Origin: Actinocatenispora sera
GTDB taxonomy: Bacteria > Actinomycetota > Actinomycetes > Mycobacteriales > Micromonosporaceae
Assembly (NCBI RefSeq): GCF_018324685.1
Contig: NZ_AP023354.1
Span: forward strand, 124,001 to 188,000
Reading direction: 5' to 3'
DNA length: 64,000 nt
Within the stretch, counting starts at the first letter, position 1. Every line of letters begins with the position of its first letter. The translations under genes and the position numbers were made by a program. Shown here piece by piece: positions 1 to 7,527 of the stretch. Below the pieces are notes generated by a model. It saw only the letters and a list, made by a program, of their open reading frames with translations, did no database searches and had not been told where the DNA came from.

Positions 1-23
1 GCCTGGTCACGCCGGGCGGCTGA
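1..23 (+). CDS. possible 3' end of an upstream gene
   Basis: One frame runs from base 3 to a TGA at 21-23 (LVTPGG) and is followed at once by a strong hairpin, as expected for the tail of a gene lying mostly outside the window. Too short to identify. Confidence 0.25.
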
Positions 24-53
24 GCACCCCGGCCCCGAACGGGGTCGGGGTGC
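24..53 (+). terminator. hairpin terminator of the upstream gene
   Basis: Arms GCACCCCGGCCCC and GGGGTCGGGGTGC form a 13-bp stem (one G-T pair) around a GAAC loop. There is no T-tract, as is usual in high-GC actinobacteria. Confidence 0.6.
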
Positions 54-169
54 GTACTCCGTCGGGATGCCTCCGACGGGGGTACCGGTCGGCAACTCGG
101 GGTGGACGACCGGAAACGGCCGTGGCGCGAGGCTCAGGGGGTCCATTCGAGCCCCTTCAGGAGTGCGTC

Positions 170-2542
170 ATGCATCCCAGGCACACCAGTCGATCCCGGT
201 CCGAGAACCGGTCCGGGTCCACGCCGAGACCGACCGGGCCGCTGGCCGGGCTGGCCCGCGGCTGCTACCGGCACCGCTGGCTGGTGCTGGCCTGCTGGCT
301 CGTCGGTACCGCCGCGCTGCTCGTCGCCGGCTTCCGCTACGCGGCGCCTGCCGACAACGACTTCTCCGGCGGTACCAGCGAGTCCGCGCACGCGCAGGAG
401 CTGATCCGGCAACACTTCCCGAAGCAGAACGGCGACACCCTCACGCTCGCGGTGACCGCGCAGCAGCCCGTCACCGACCCGGCGGTACGCACCCGGGTCG
501 AGTCGCTGTTGCACACCCTGCGCGGCGCTCCGCACATCGTCGAGACGGCGGACCCGTACCGGACGCCGGGGCAGATCTCCGCCGACCGGCACACCGCGTA
601 CGCCACGATCCGGTCCAGCGAGGACCAGATCTCCGCCGACACGGTGACTCCGCTGCTGGACAAGGTGAAGCACGCGTCCGGCGACGGCGTCACCTTCACC
701 CTGGGCGGCGACGCGGTGCTGTCGGTCGAGCAGCCGCCCGGCGGGCCGAGCGAGGGCGTCGGCGTGCTCGCGGCGGTGATCGTGATCCTGATCAGCTTCG
801 GTTCGCTGCTCGCGATGGGGCTGCCGCTGATGACCGCACTGTTCGGCATCGGTACCGGCCTGGCCGGCATCGAACTGCTCGGCCACCTGCTACCGGCACC
901 GTCGTTCACCCCGATCGTGTCGACGCTGATCGGGCTCGGCGTCGGGATCGACTACGCGCTGTTCATCGTCACCCGCTACCGCGAGGCATTGCACGGCGGA
1001 GCCGGGCAGGGCGCACAGCACGGCGGAGCCGGGCAGGGCGCACAGCACGGCGGAGCCGGGCACGGCGCACAGCACGGCGGAGCCGGGCACGGCGCACAGC
1101 ACGGCGGAGCCGGGCACGGCGCACAGCACGGCGGAGCCGGGCACGGCGCACAGCACGGCGGAGCCGGGCAGGGCGCCTGGCAGGGAGCGACACCGGAGCA
1201 GGCCACCGTCATCGCGATCACCACCGCCGGCCGGGCCGTCCTGTTCGCCGGCAGTACCGTCGTGATCGCGCTGGCCGGGCTGTTCGTGATGCAGCAGCCG
1301 CTGCTCAACGCGACCGCCGTCGCCGCGTCGGTGACGGTGCTCGCCACCATGGTCGCGGCGGTCACGCTGCTGCCGGCGCTGCTCGGCTTCGTCGGGCGCA
1401 ACATCGACCGGCTCCGACTGCCGTACTTCGGCCGGACGTCGACGACCAGCCCGCTCGCGTCCCGCTGGGCCGGGACGATCCAGCGGCATCCGGTCGTCGG
1501 CCTGGTCGTCGGCGCCGCGGTGCTGCTGACGCTCGCGGTACCGGCGCTGTCGATGCGGCTCAGCTTCGCCGACGCGTCGACCGCGCCGCGCGACACGTCC
1601 GCGTACGCCACGCACCGGACCCTCGCCGACGCGTTCGGTCCGGGCCGGGACGCGCCGCTGGTGATCGTCACGGACGGCTCCGGCGCCGCGCTGCGGCCGG
1701 TAGCCGACGCGGTCCGCGACACCCCGGGCGTCGCCGCCGTGACGCCGGTGCGTACCAGCGCGGACGGCGGGGCCAGCGAGTTCGTCGCGATCCCGACCAC
1801 CGGCACCCAGGACGCCGCCACCCCGAAGCTGGTACATCGGTTGCGGGACACCGTGATCCCGCACGCGGCGCCGGGACAGCGGGTGTACGTCGGGGGGCCG
1901 AACGCGGCGACGATCGACTTCGCCGACTCGGTCACCACCCGCCTGCCGTGGCTGATCGCGGTCGTCGTGGCGCTCTCCCTGCTCGTCCTGCTGGTACTGG
2001 TGCGCTCGGTGGTGATCGCGGTCAAGGCGGCGGTGATGACGCTGCTGTCCACGCTCGCCGCGTATGGGGTGCTGACCGCCGTCGTGCAGTGGGGCTGGTT
2101 CGGCCACGCGCTCGGGTTCGCGACCGACCAACCGGTCACCACCTGGGTACCGCTGTTCGTGTTCCCGATCCTGTTCGGGCTGTCCACCGACTACGAGGTG
2201 TTCCTGGTGTCCCGGATCCGGGAGGAGTACGACGCGGGCGCGGACACCCGCGAGGCGGTACGGCGCGGGCTGGCGTCGACCGCCCGGATCATCACCGCGG
2301 CCGCGGCGATCATGGTCCTGGTGTTCCTGACCGTACTGCTGGGCGACGACCCGGCGGTCAAGCAGTTCGGCCTCGGCCTCGCGGTCGCGGTGCTGCTGGA
2401 CGCGACGCTGGTCCGGATGGTGCTGGTGCCGGCGCTGATGGAGCTGTTGGGCGCCGCGAACTGGTGGCTGCCCCGGCCGCTGGCCCGGCTGCTGAGCCGG
2501 CGTGCCGAGGCCGAGCGGGCGGACGATCCGGTCCGCGCCTGA
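170..2542 (+). CDS. MMPL/RND-family membrane transporter
   Basis: An 790-residue MmpL-type RND protein, likely exporting lipids or hydrophobic compounds across the cytoplasmic membrane. Two repeated halves are visible, each with one TM helix, an extracytoplasmic domain and a cluster of about five TM helices; the second half carries the family motif region FPILFGLSTDYEVFLVSRI and the first the matching GVGIDYALFIVTRYREA. The ATG at 170 is chosen over upstream starts because AGGAG lies 6-7 nt before it. The oddity is seven tandem copies of a 9-residue H-G-G-A-G-(Q/H)-G-A-Q unit inserted in the cytoplasmic loop just after RYREAL, where relatives have only a short Gly/Ala-Pro linker. The gene stands alone and no regulator is adjacent. 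Confidence 0.9.
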   Translation: MHPRHTSRSRSENRSGSTPRPTGPLAGLARGCYRHRWLVLACWLVGTAALLVAGFRYAAPADNDFSGGTSESAHAQELIRQHFPKQNGDTLTLAVTAQQPVTDPAVRTRVESLLHTLRGAPHIVETADPYRTPGQISADRHTAYATIRSSEDQISADTVTPLLDKVKHASGDGVTFTLGGDAVLSVEQPPGGPSEGVGVLAAVIVILISFGSLLAMGLPLMTALFGIGTGLAGIELLGHLLPAPSFTPIVSTLIGLGVGIDYALFIVTRYREALHGGAGQGAQHGGAGQGAQHGGAGHGAQHGGAGHGAQHGGAGHGAQHGGAGHGAQHGGAGQGAWQGATPEQATVIAITTAGRAVLFAGSTVVIALAGLFVMQQPLLNATAVAASVTVLATMVAAVTLLPALLGFVGRNIDRLRLPYFGRTSTTSPLASRWAGTIQRHPVVGLVVGAAVLLTLAVPALSMRLSFADASTAPRDTSAYATHRTLADAFGPGRDAPLVIVTDGSGAALRPVADAVRDTPGVAAVTPVRTSADGGASEFVAIPTTGTQDAATPKLVHRLRDTVIPHAAPGQRVYVGGPNAATIDFADSVTTRLPWLIAVVVALSLLVLLVLVRSVVIAVKAAVMTLLSTLAAYGVLTAVVQWGWFGHALGFATDQPVTTWVPLFVFPILFGLSTDYEVFLVSRIREEYDAGADTREAVRRGLASTARIITAAAAIMVLVFLTVLLGDDPAVKQFGLGLAVAVLLDATLVRMVLVPALMELLGAANWWLPRPLARLLSRRAEAERADDPVRA
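992..1180 (+). repeat. 27-bp in-frame tandem minisatellite, 7 copies
   Basis: Seven head-to-tail 27-bp units starting CACGGCGGAGCCGGGCA; the units differ only at a G/C position (Gln or His codon), and the last diverges at its end (GCCTGG in place of GCACAG). It encodes seven HGGAG(Q/H)GAQ units inside the MMPL transporter. Near-identity suggests recent expansion and length instability. Confidence 0.95.
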
Positions 2543-2619
2543 CCACCACCGCGGTCCGGCCGGTCGACGCTGGCCGGATCGCGGTGCCCGTCTGCGGGCC
2601 GGGACGGATCCGGCGGCCG

Positions 2620-4288
2620 TCAGAGCGAACCGCGCAGCAGCCGCCTCGGGCCGGCGGACACACCGAACGCGGCCGACCACTCGATCTCGACCTCGAAGGT
2701 GTTGTTCCCGGCCAGCTCGGCGGCGGCAAGGCCGACCGGGATCGCGTCGAGGTCGCGCAGCCGTGCCCACTGCCCCGCGTCGAGCACCAGGACCCGCAAC
2801 CGGGGCAGCCCGACGACCAACTCCAGATCCGGTACGTCGACGCCGGACAGGTCGAGCCGCGCCAACTCGGGCAGAGTGGCCAGCGGAGCGATCGACACCG
2901 GCGCGCCGGTACCGGACACGGTCAGGTCCCAGATGCTCGGATGCCCCGAGAGACCGGTCAGGTCCACCGCCGGCGCGCTGACCATCAGCGACTCGACGGG
3001 GACCCGGTGCGGCAGCGCCAGCTCGACGGTCTGCACATCACGCACCTGCAGGACCCGCAGCCGGCTCAGCGGAGCGCACCCGGCGAGGTCGATGTGCGGG
3101 CAACCGCCGAGGACACAATGCTGCACGTCGTCCGCCGCGGCCAGACGGGTGACCGAGTCGACCGGCCACGGACCATCCGGTCGCCCGGTGTACGTGGCTT
3201 CTTCGGCTCCGTGCACCCATGCCGGCGTCGTGGAGTCCCGGCCGCCGGCCGCGTCGACGAACCGACGCAGCAGCGCGGTGACGGACCCGGCGACGAGCTC
3301 GACCGGCCATCCGCTCGGCCCTATCTCGTAGCAGAACAGCTGCCCGGCGGTACCGGCCGGGCCGGGGTCGAGGTCGACCGCGATGAAGCGCCGGCCACCG
3401 CCGTTTCGGCCCAACGTCAGCCAGCGCGCGTCGTGCGAGACCCGGCGTACCGCGTCGTGCGGGAGCCCGCCGAGGACCACCCGATCGGCGGCGAACAGGT
3501 CGTCCCCCGCAGACCGCGGTGCCCAGTCCCGCCCGGTACTCCGGCCACTCGAGCAACGACCCGTCCGGGTTGCCGAGGTAGCCGGCGACGACGTCCTCCA
3601 GCGGAAACAGCAGCTGATCGGCGAGCAGTCCGTGCTCATCCAGATCGTCGTGCACGATCCGGTACAGCGCCCGCAGGTCCGCCGGCAGTCGCAGCCCCAT
3701 CGCCGCCTCGGCCGCGGCGAGCTGCTCCTCCGAGTACCCGACGCCGAACGCCGGCGGGTGCCCCGTGCTCCGCTCGTACGCCGCGGCGAACCGGTTCACC
3801 AGCTCGCGCACGGTGGCCATTGCCTGCGGGTCGGTCGGTCCCGGTTCGGGCGCCGGGCCCGGCCGGATGACCGGCGCGGGATGCCCCGGATACCGGTACT
3901 CGGGGTCGAGGACCACACGGGTGACCGGCCGGGCCGGACCGTCGGCAGCTGCCAGGTGGTACCGGAACGCGTACCGACCGGCGCCGACGTGCAGCTCCAT
4001 CTCGACGTCGGCGTCGTCGGGTGCAGCCAGCTCGGCGCGGACCGCGCACGCCACCTCGTCGAGCAGCTGCCGGCCCGGTCGCCGCCAGCGGGCCCCGCCG
4101 CTCTGTTCGAAGCTGACCCGCATCGACGGTGGCGGCGCCCGGTCGGGTAACCGATCGGGCGCCGCCGCTGCCTCCGACCGCTGCCAACCGTTGTCCGCCA
4201 GCTGGACCCGCACCTGCGCCGACGGCGCGTCGGCGCCCTCGACCGACTGACGCACCATTCGCCGTACCAGGGTCGAGAGATCGGACAT
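2620..4288 (-). pseudogene. SMI1/KNR4 domain protein with LRR-like C-terminus, frameshifted
   Basis: The N-terminal part runs from the ATG at 4288 (AGGGAG before it) through an SMI1/KNR4-type region (GYSEEQLAAAEAAMGLRLP, LRALYRIVHDDLDEHG, LFPLEDV) to EWPEYRAG near 3530. The reading then continues one frame over: DWAPRSAGDDLFAADRVV, and on through Leu-rich repeats (LPELARLDLSGV, LPRLRVLVLDAG) to a TGA at 2620. Removing one G from a GGG run restores a single 555-residue protein, and the total length is 3n+1 as this predicts. SMI1/KNR4 proteins often act as immunity proteins against polymorphic toxins, but no toxin gene is adjacent. It may be a sequencing error, phase variation or true decay. 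Confidence 0.75.
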
Positions 4289-4390
4289 CGCGGGCTCCCT
4301 TGCATGATCGCTGCCGAGCCACCGCACGGTAGAAGACGCGGGCGAGCCGGCCGACCGCGCGCCATGCCATGCTCCGAAACGGCCGATGGA

Positions 4391-4625
4391 GTGGCCGCGA
4401 TCGGGTCCGAAACCGCCCGGGTGGGTCGCATGGTCGAGTCCGGCAGCGTTGGCCGGGCTGGCCATGCCTGGGCCCGACAGCCCCTGGCGCGGGTGGCCAT
4501 GGCCGGTCCGAAAACCGCCGGCGGGCGCCGCCACGGTCGCCTCCGAAACCGCCGGCGTGCGTGGCCACGGTCGCGTCCGAAAACCGCTGGCGAGTGTGGC
4601 CACCGTCGTGTCCGAAAGCCGCGAG
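4391..4625. repeat. degenerate ~34-bp tandem repeat array, non-coding
   Basis: The element TCCGAAAACCGC and variants begin at 4406, 4439 (degenerate), 4473 (degenerate), 4507, 4542, 4576 and 4611, a spacing of 33-35 bp. Each is preceded by a GTGGCCACGGTCG-like segment. The unequal spacing keeps no reading frame. It fills most of the 370-bp gap between the divergent SMI1 and AdaA-AlkA genes and ends about 40 bp before the AdaA-AlkA start. Confidence 0.8.
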
Positions 4626-4658
4626 CCATTCGCCCGCGACGGTGCCAGGATCGAACGC

Positions 4659-6215
4659 GTGAACACGCTTCCGGACTTCGAGCACTGCTACCGCGCGGTG
4701 GCCAGCCGCGACCAGCGGTTCGACGGCTGCTTCTACACGGCCGTCACCTCGACGAAGATCTACTGCCGACCGAGTTGCCCGGCACAGACCCCGCGGCGCG
4801 CGAACGTCCGGTTCTACCGGTCCGCGGCCGCCGCCCAGGGCGCCGGTTTCCGCGCCTGCATGCGCTGCCGGCCGGACGCCACGCCCGGTTCCCCCGAATG
4901 GGACAGCCGGGCCGACGTCGCCGCCCGCGCGATGCGGCTGATCGCGGACGGGCTGGTCGACCGGGACGGTGTCGCGGGACTGGCCAGCCGGCTCGGCTAC
5001 ACCGAACGTCACCTCAACCGGCTGCTGTCCGCCGAGGTCGGCGCCGGGCCGCTGGCGCTGGCCCGGGCGCAGCGGGCGCAGACCGCCCGGCTGCTGATCG
5101 AGACGACCCCGATGGGGCTCGCCGAGATCGCGTTCGCGGCCGGCTTCGGCAGCGTCCGGCAGTTCAATGACACGCTGCGCGAGGTGTACGGCAGCACCCC
5201 GTCGGCGCTGCGGGCCGCGAAGCGGCGCGGCGGCCGTACTGCGGGCCGGACCGCGACCGCCGGCCGGCCCGGATCCGCGGCGATCCCGCCGGCGCGGCCG
5301 GTCGAGGCCGGTGCGCCGGGGACGGGGACGGACTGGACCACGGTGCCGGTACGCCTGGCGTACCGGGAGCCGTTCGCCGCCGCCGAGGTGGTCGCGTTCC
5401 TGGCGGCGCGCGCGCTGCCCGGCGTCGAGTCGGTCGTGGACGGTACGTACCGGCGGACGATGCGGCTGCCGCACGGCGTCGGGTGGGCCGAGCTGAGCCC
5501 GGCCGACGGGTACGTGTCGGCGGTGCTGCACCTGGCCGACGTGCGCGACCTGGCCCCGGCCGTGTCCCGCTGCCGGCGGCTGTTCGACCTGTCCGCCGAC
5601 CCGGTCGCGGTCGACGCGATACTCGGCGCCGAACCGGCACTGGCCGCGGACGTCGCGGCCACCCCCGGGGTACGGCTGCCGCGGTCGGTGGACGGGTTCG
5701 AGATGCTGTGCCGCGCGATCGTCGGCCAGCAGGTGTCGGTCGCGGCGGCCCGCAGCATCCTCGGCAACCTCGCCGCGGCGCTCGGCGATCCGGTCACCGC
5801 GGGCGAGCTGAGCCACACGTTCCCGACCGCCGCCGCGATCGCCGACGCGCCCGACGAGCTGCTGCCGATGCCGAACGCCCGGCGCCGGGCGCTGCGCACC
5901 GCGGCCGGACTGGTCGCCGACGGCGCGGTGGACCTGGACGGCGGCGACCCGGACACGGTCGCCGAGACGCTGCTCGCGGTACCGGGGATCGGTCCGTGGA
6001 CGGTGAGCTACGTGAAGCTGCGCGGGCTCGGCGAGCCGGACACGTTCCTGGAGGGCGACCTGGGCGTACGGCACGGCGCCGCGGCACTGGGCCTGCCGGA
6101 CGCGCCGAAGCCGCTCGCCGCCTGGGCGGCCACGGTGCGGCCGTGGCGCTCGTACGCGGTGATCCGGCTCTGGCGGCAGGCGGCCACCGCAGCCGGCCGC
6201 GCCAGCGGCGGCTGA
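4659..6215 (+). CDS. AdaA-AlkA fusion: alkylation-response regulator / 3-methyladenine DNA glycosylase
   Basis: A 518-residue protein with three parts. An Ada N-terminal zinc domain (about 1-75) has the four Cys ligands C36, C40 (IYCRPSC), C67 and C70 (ACMRC); C36 matches the Ada methylphosphotriester acceptor. An AraC-type HTH (about 80-180) follows, then an AlkA-like region with the HhH-GPD motif (IVGQQVSVAAAR, LAVPGIGPWTVSYVKLR) and catalytic Asp in FLEGDLGVR. It should sense methylated DNA, activate its own regulon and excise alkylated bases. The GTG start at 4659 gives the usual N-terminus DFEHCYRAV. Ogt lies downstream on the same strand, so the pair is an adaptive-response cluster. Confidence 0.93.
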   Translation: MNTLPDFEHCYRAVASRDQRFDGCFYTAVTSTKIYCRPSCPAQTPRRANVRFYRSAAAAQGAGFRACMRCRPDATPGSPEWDSRADVAARAMRLIADGLVDRDGVAGLASRLGYTERHLNRLLSAEVGAGPLALARAQRAQTARLLIETTPMGLAEIAFAAGFGSVRQFNDTLREVYGSTPSALRAAKRRGGRTAGRTATAGRPGSAAIPPARPVEAGAPGTGTDWTTVPVRLAYREPFAAAEVVAFLAARALPGVESVVDGTYRRTMRLPHGVGWAELSPADGYVSAVLHLADVRDLAPAVSRCRRLFDLSADPVAVDAILGAEPALAADVAATPGVRLPRSVDGFEMLCRAIVGQQVSVAAARSILGNLAAALGDPVTAGELSHTFPTAAAIADAPDELLPMPNARRRALRTAAGLVADGAVDLDGGDPDTVAETLLAVPGIGPWTVSYVKLRGLGEPDTFLEGDLGVRHGAAALGLPDAPKPLAAWAATVRPWRSYAVIRLWRQAATAAGRASGG

Positions 6216-6440
6216 TCCGCCCGCGCCGGCTCGCCAGCGGGTGGCTGACCCGCCCGCTTGCGGCGCCTGCCCACCACACCGGCGCACCGCACCGAGCGTG
6301 GCCGCATCGCGCCCGGGGCCGGCGCACCGGCTCCGGCGGGCCGAGCCGCAGGAGGCACACCGGCTCCGCCGGCCGCCCGAGCAGCACCGAGCCCGCCGAG
6401 CCGCCCGAGCCGCAGCCGCTCGGCCGGCGGGGTCGAGCAC

Positions 6441-6469
6441 GCCGGTGCCGGGACATGCCCGGTACCGGC
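6441..6469. promoter_or_regulatory. inverted repeat upstream of ogt
   Basis: Arms GCCGGTGCCGGG and CCCGGTACCGGC pair with one mismatch around a 5-nt loop, 27 bp before the ogt start. It could terminate the AdaA-AlkA transcript or be an operator for ogt. The remaining 6216-6440 interval is GC-rich low-complexity sequence with no gene I can support. Confidence 0.4.
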
Positions 6470-6495
6470 ACGAAGACTGCACGATGGAGGAAGAG

Positions 6496-6990
6496 ATGAC
6501 TGCCTACACGTTCACGACGAGCACGCCGGTCGGGCCGTTCACGGTGCTGGCCGCGACCGACCACGCGGTACTGGCCAGCGGCTGGACCGACGACCCGGAG
6601 ACGCTGCGGGTGTTGATCCACCCGTCGCTGCGGCCGGATCGCGTGGTCGCCGGCGACGGCGGCGACATCGCCGCGGCGGTCGAGGCGTACCTGGCCGGTG
6701 ACCTGACCGCGACCGACCGGGTCCAGGTCCGGCAGGCCAGCGGTCCGTTCCTGGCGCACTCCTGGGACGTGCTGCGCACGGTGCCGGCCGGCGACCCGGT
6801 GACCTACACCCGGTACGCGGAGCTGGCCGGTCGACCGACCGCGGTCCGGGCGGCCGCCAACGCCTGCGCGCGCAATGCCGCGGCGCTGTTCGTACCGTGC
6901 CATCGGGTGCTGCGCACCGACGGTTCGCTGGGCGGGTTCCGGTGGGGGCTGCCGGTCAAGCGCTGGCTGCTCGACCACGAGGCGCACTGA
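6496..6990 (+). CDS. ogt: methylated-DNA--[protein]-cysteine S-methyltransferase
   Basis: A 164-residue suicide DNA repair protein that transfers alkyl groups from O6-alkylguanine to its own cysteine. The active-site motif PCHRVL is present with the acceptor at C135, preceded by the DNA-binding region RAAANACARN (usually xRAVGxAxxxNP). The ATG at 6496 is preferred because GGAGG sits 5 nt upstream; an in-frame ATG at 6484 lacks such a site. It follows the AdaA-AlkA fusion, as in many actinobacterial alkylation-repair clusters. Its last 35 bp overlap the convergent membrane-protein gene. Confidence 0.93.
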   Translation: MTAYTFTTSTPVGPFTVLAATDHAVLASGWTDDPETLRVLIHPSLRPDRVVAGDGGDIAAAVEAYLAGDLTATDRVQVRQASGPFLAHSWDVLRTVPAGDPVTYTRYAELAGRPTAVRAAANACARNAAALFVPCHRVLRTDGSLGGFRWGLPVKRWLLDHEAH

Positions 6991-7381
6991 TCGCACGCCA
7001 TCCGCGCACGCACAGGTACGCGATGAGCAGCAGGACGAACAGGCCACCGTCCGCGGCGAGGATCGTGGCGGTACCGGTGGCGCTGCCGGCCAGCTGGTAG
7101 CCGAGCGCGGCGAGGGTCAGCGCGAGCTTGCTCGCCAGTACCAGCTCCCACAGGTACGGCAGGGCGTGCGGGCGCAACGCGAGCAGGGCGAACAGGCCGG
7201 CGAAGACCGCGAGGCCGACCATCCGCCAGGTTTCCACGATGCGGGTGTCGGCGCCGGCACCGACAACGTCGGCGATCGCGGTCACCGCCGAGACGAGGGC
7301 CGCGGCGGCGGCGATGCCGGCGAGCACCCGACCGGCGGTGAACGCCGGGCGCCGTCCGACCCGAGCACTGTTAACTGTCAT
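6956..7381 (-). CDS. small four-helix membrane protein
   Basis: A 141-residue integral membrane protein of unknown function with about four hydrophobic segments and a charged tail (VRGWRAISAPRGR). The ATG at 7381 is chosen because TAGCTT lies 7 nt upstream with TTGCTT 17 bp further, a leaderless promoter. An upstream GTG at 7441 would add a fifth hydrophobic segment but has no ribosome-binding site and would put the promoter inside the gene. It is convergent with ogt and divergent from the ABC exporter. Confidence 0.6.
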   Translation of the reverse strand: MTVNSARVGRRPAFTAGRVLAGIAAAAALVSAVTAIADVVGAGADTRIVETWRMVGLAVFAGLFALLALRPHALPYLWELVLASKLALTLAALGYQLAGSATGTATILAADGGLFVLLLIAYLCVRGWRAISAPRGRAASA

Positions 7382-7388
7382 AGCCAAA

Positions 7389-7417
7389 AAGCTAATGCTA
7401 GTAGCCAGAAGAAGCAA
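7389..7417 (-). promoter_or_regulatory. leaderless promoter of the small membrane gene
   Basis: The -35 TTGCTT (7412-7417), 17-bp spacer and -10 TAGCTT (7389-7394) lie 7 nt before the ATG. The segment is A/T-rich relative to its surroundings. Confidence 0.6.
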
Positions 7418-7515
7418 GAGCAGGGCGGTGAACTCCGCCACACCGCCGCGGGCACCGAGCCTGTCCGTGCAGTACAGCGGACGAAATTGACGCGAAGGCT
7501 GTCGGTCCTTACCGA

Positions 7516-7521
7516 TAACGT
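7516..7521 (+). promoter_or_regulatory. -10 element of the ABC exporter operon
   Basis: TAACGT lies 6 nt before the GTG at 7528 and no ribosome-binding site is visible, suggesting a leaderless message. TTGACG at 7487 is too far away for a standard -35. Confidence 0.45.
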
Positions 7522-7527
7522 CGTGGT

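Noticed and set aside
992-1180. CRISPR-like array
   Set aside because: The units are contiguous 27-bp repeats without spacers and keep the reading frame of the MMPL gene.
67-3870. A 1267-codon open frame on the plus strand
   Set aside because: It is an out-of-frame shadow of the MMPL gene and the antisense of the SMI1 gene, Arg/Ala-rich with no recognisable domain. Long false frames are expected at this GC content.
4391-4625. CRISPR array or protein-coding repeat
   Set aside because: Units are degenerate along their whole length rather than repeat plus unique spacer, and the 33-35 bp period breaks the frame.
3636-6482. A 948-codon open frame opposite AdaA-AlkA
   Set aside because: Antisense shadow of a well-supported gene; composition is Arg/Gly/Pro-rich and no motif is present.
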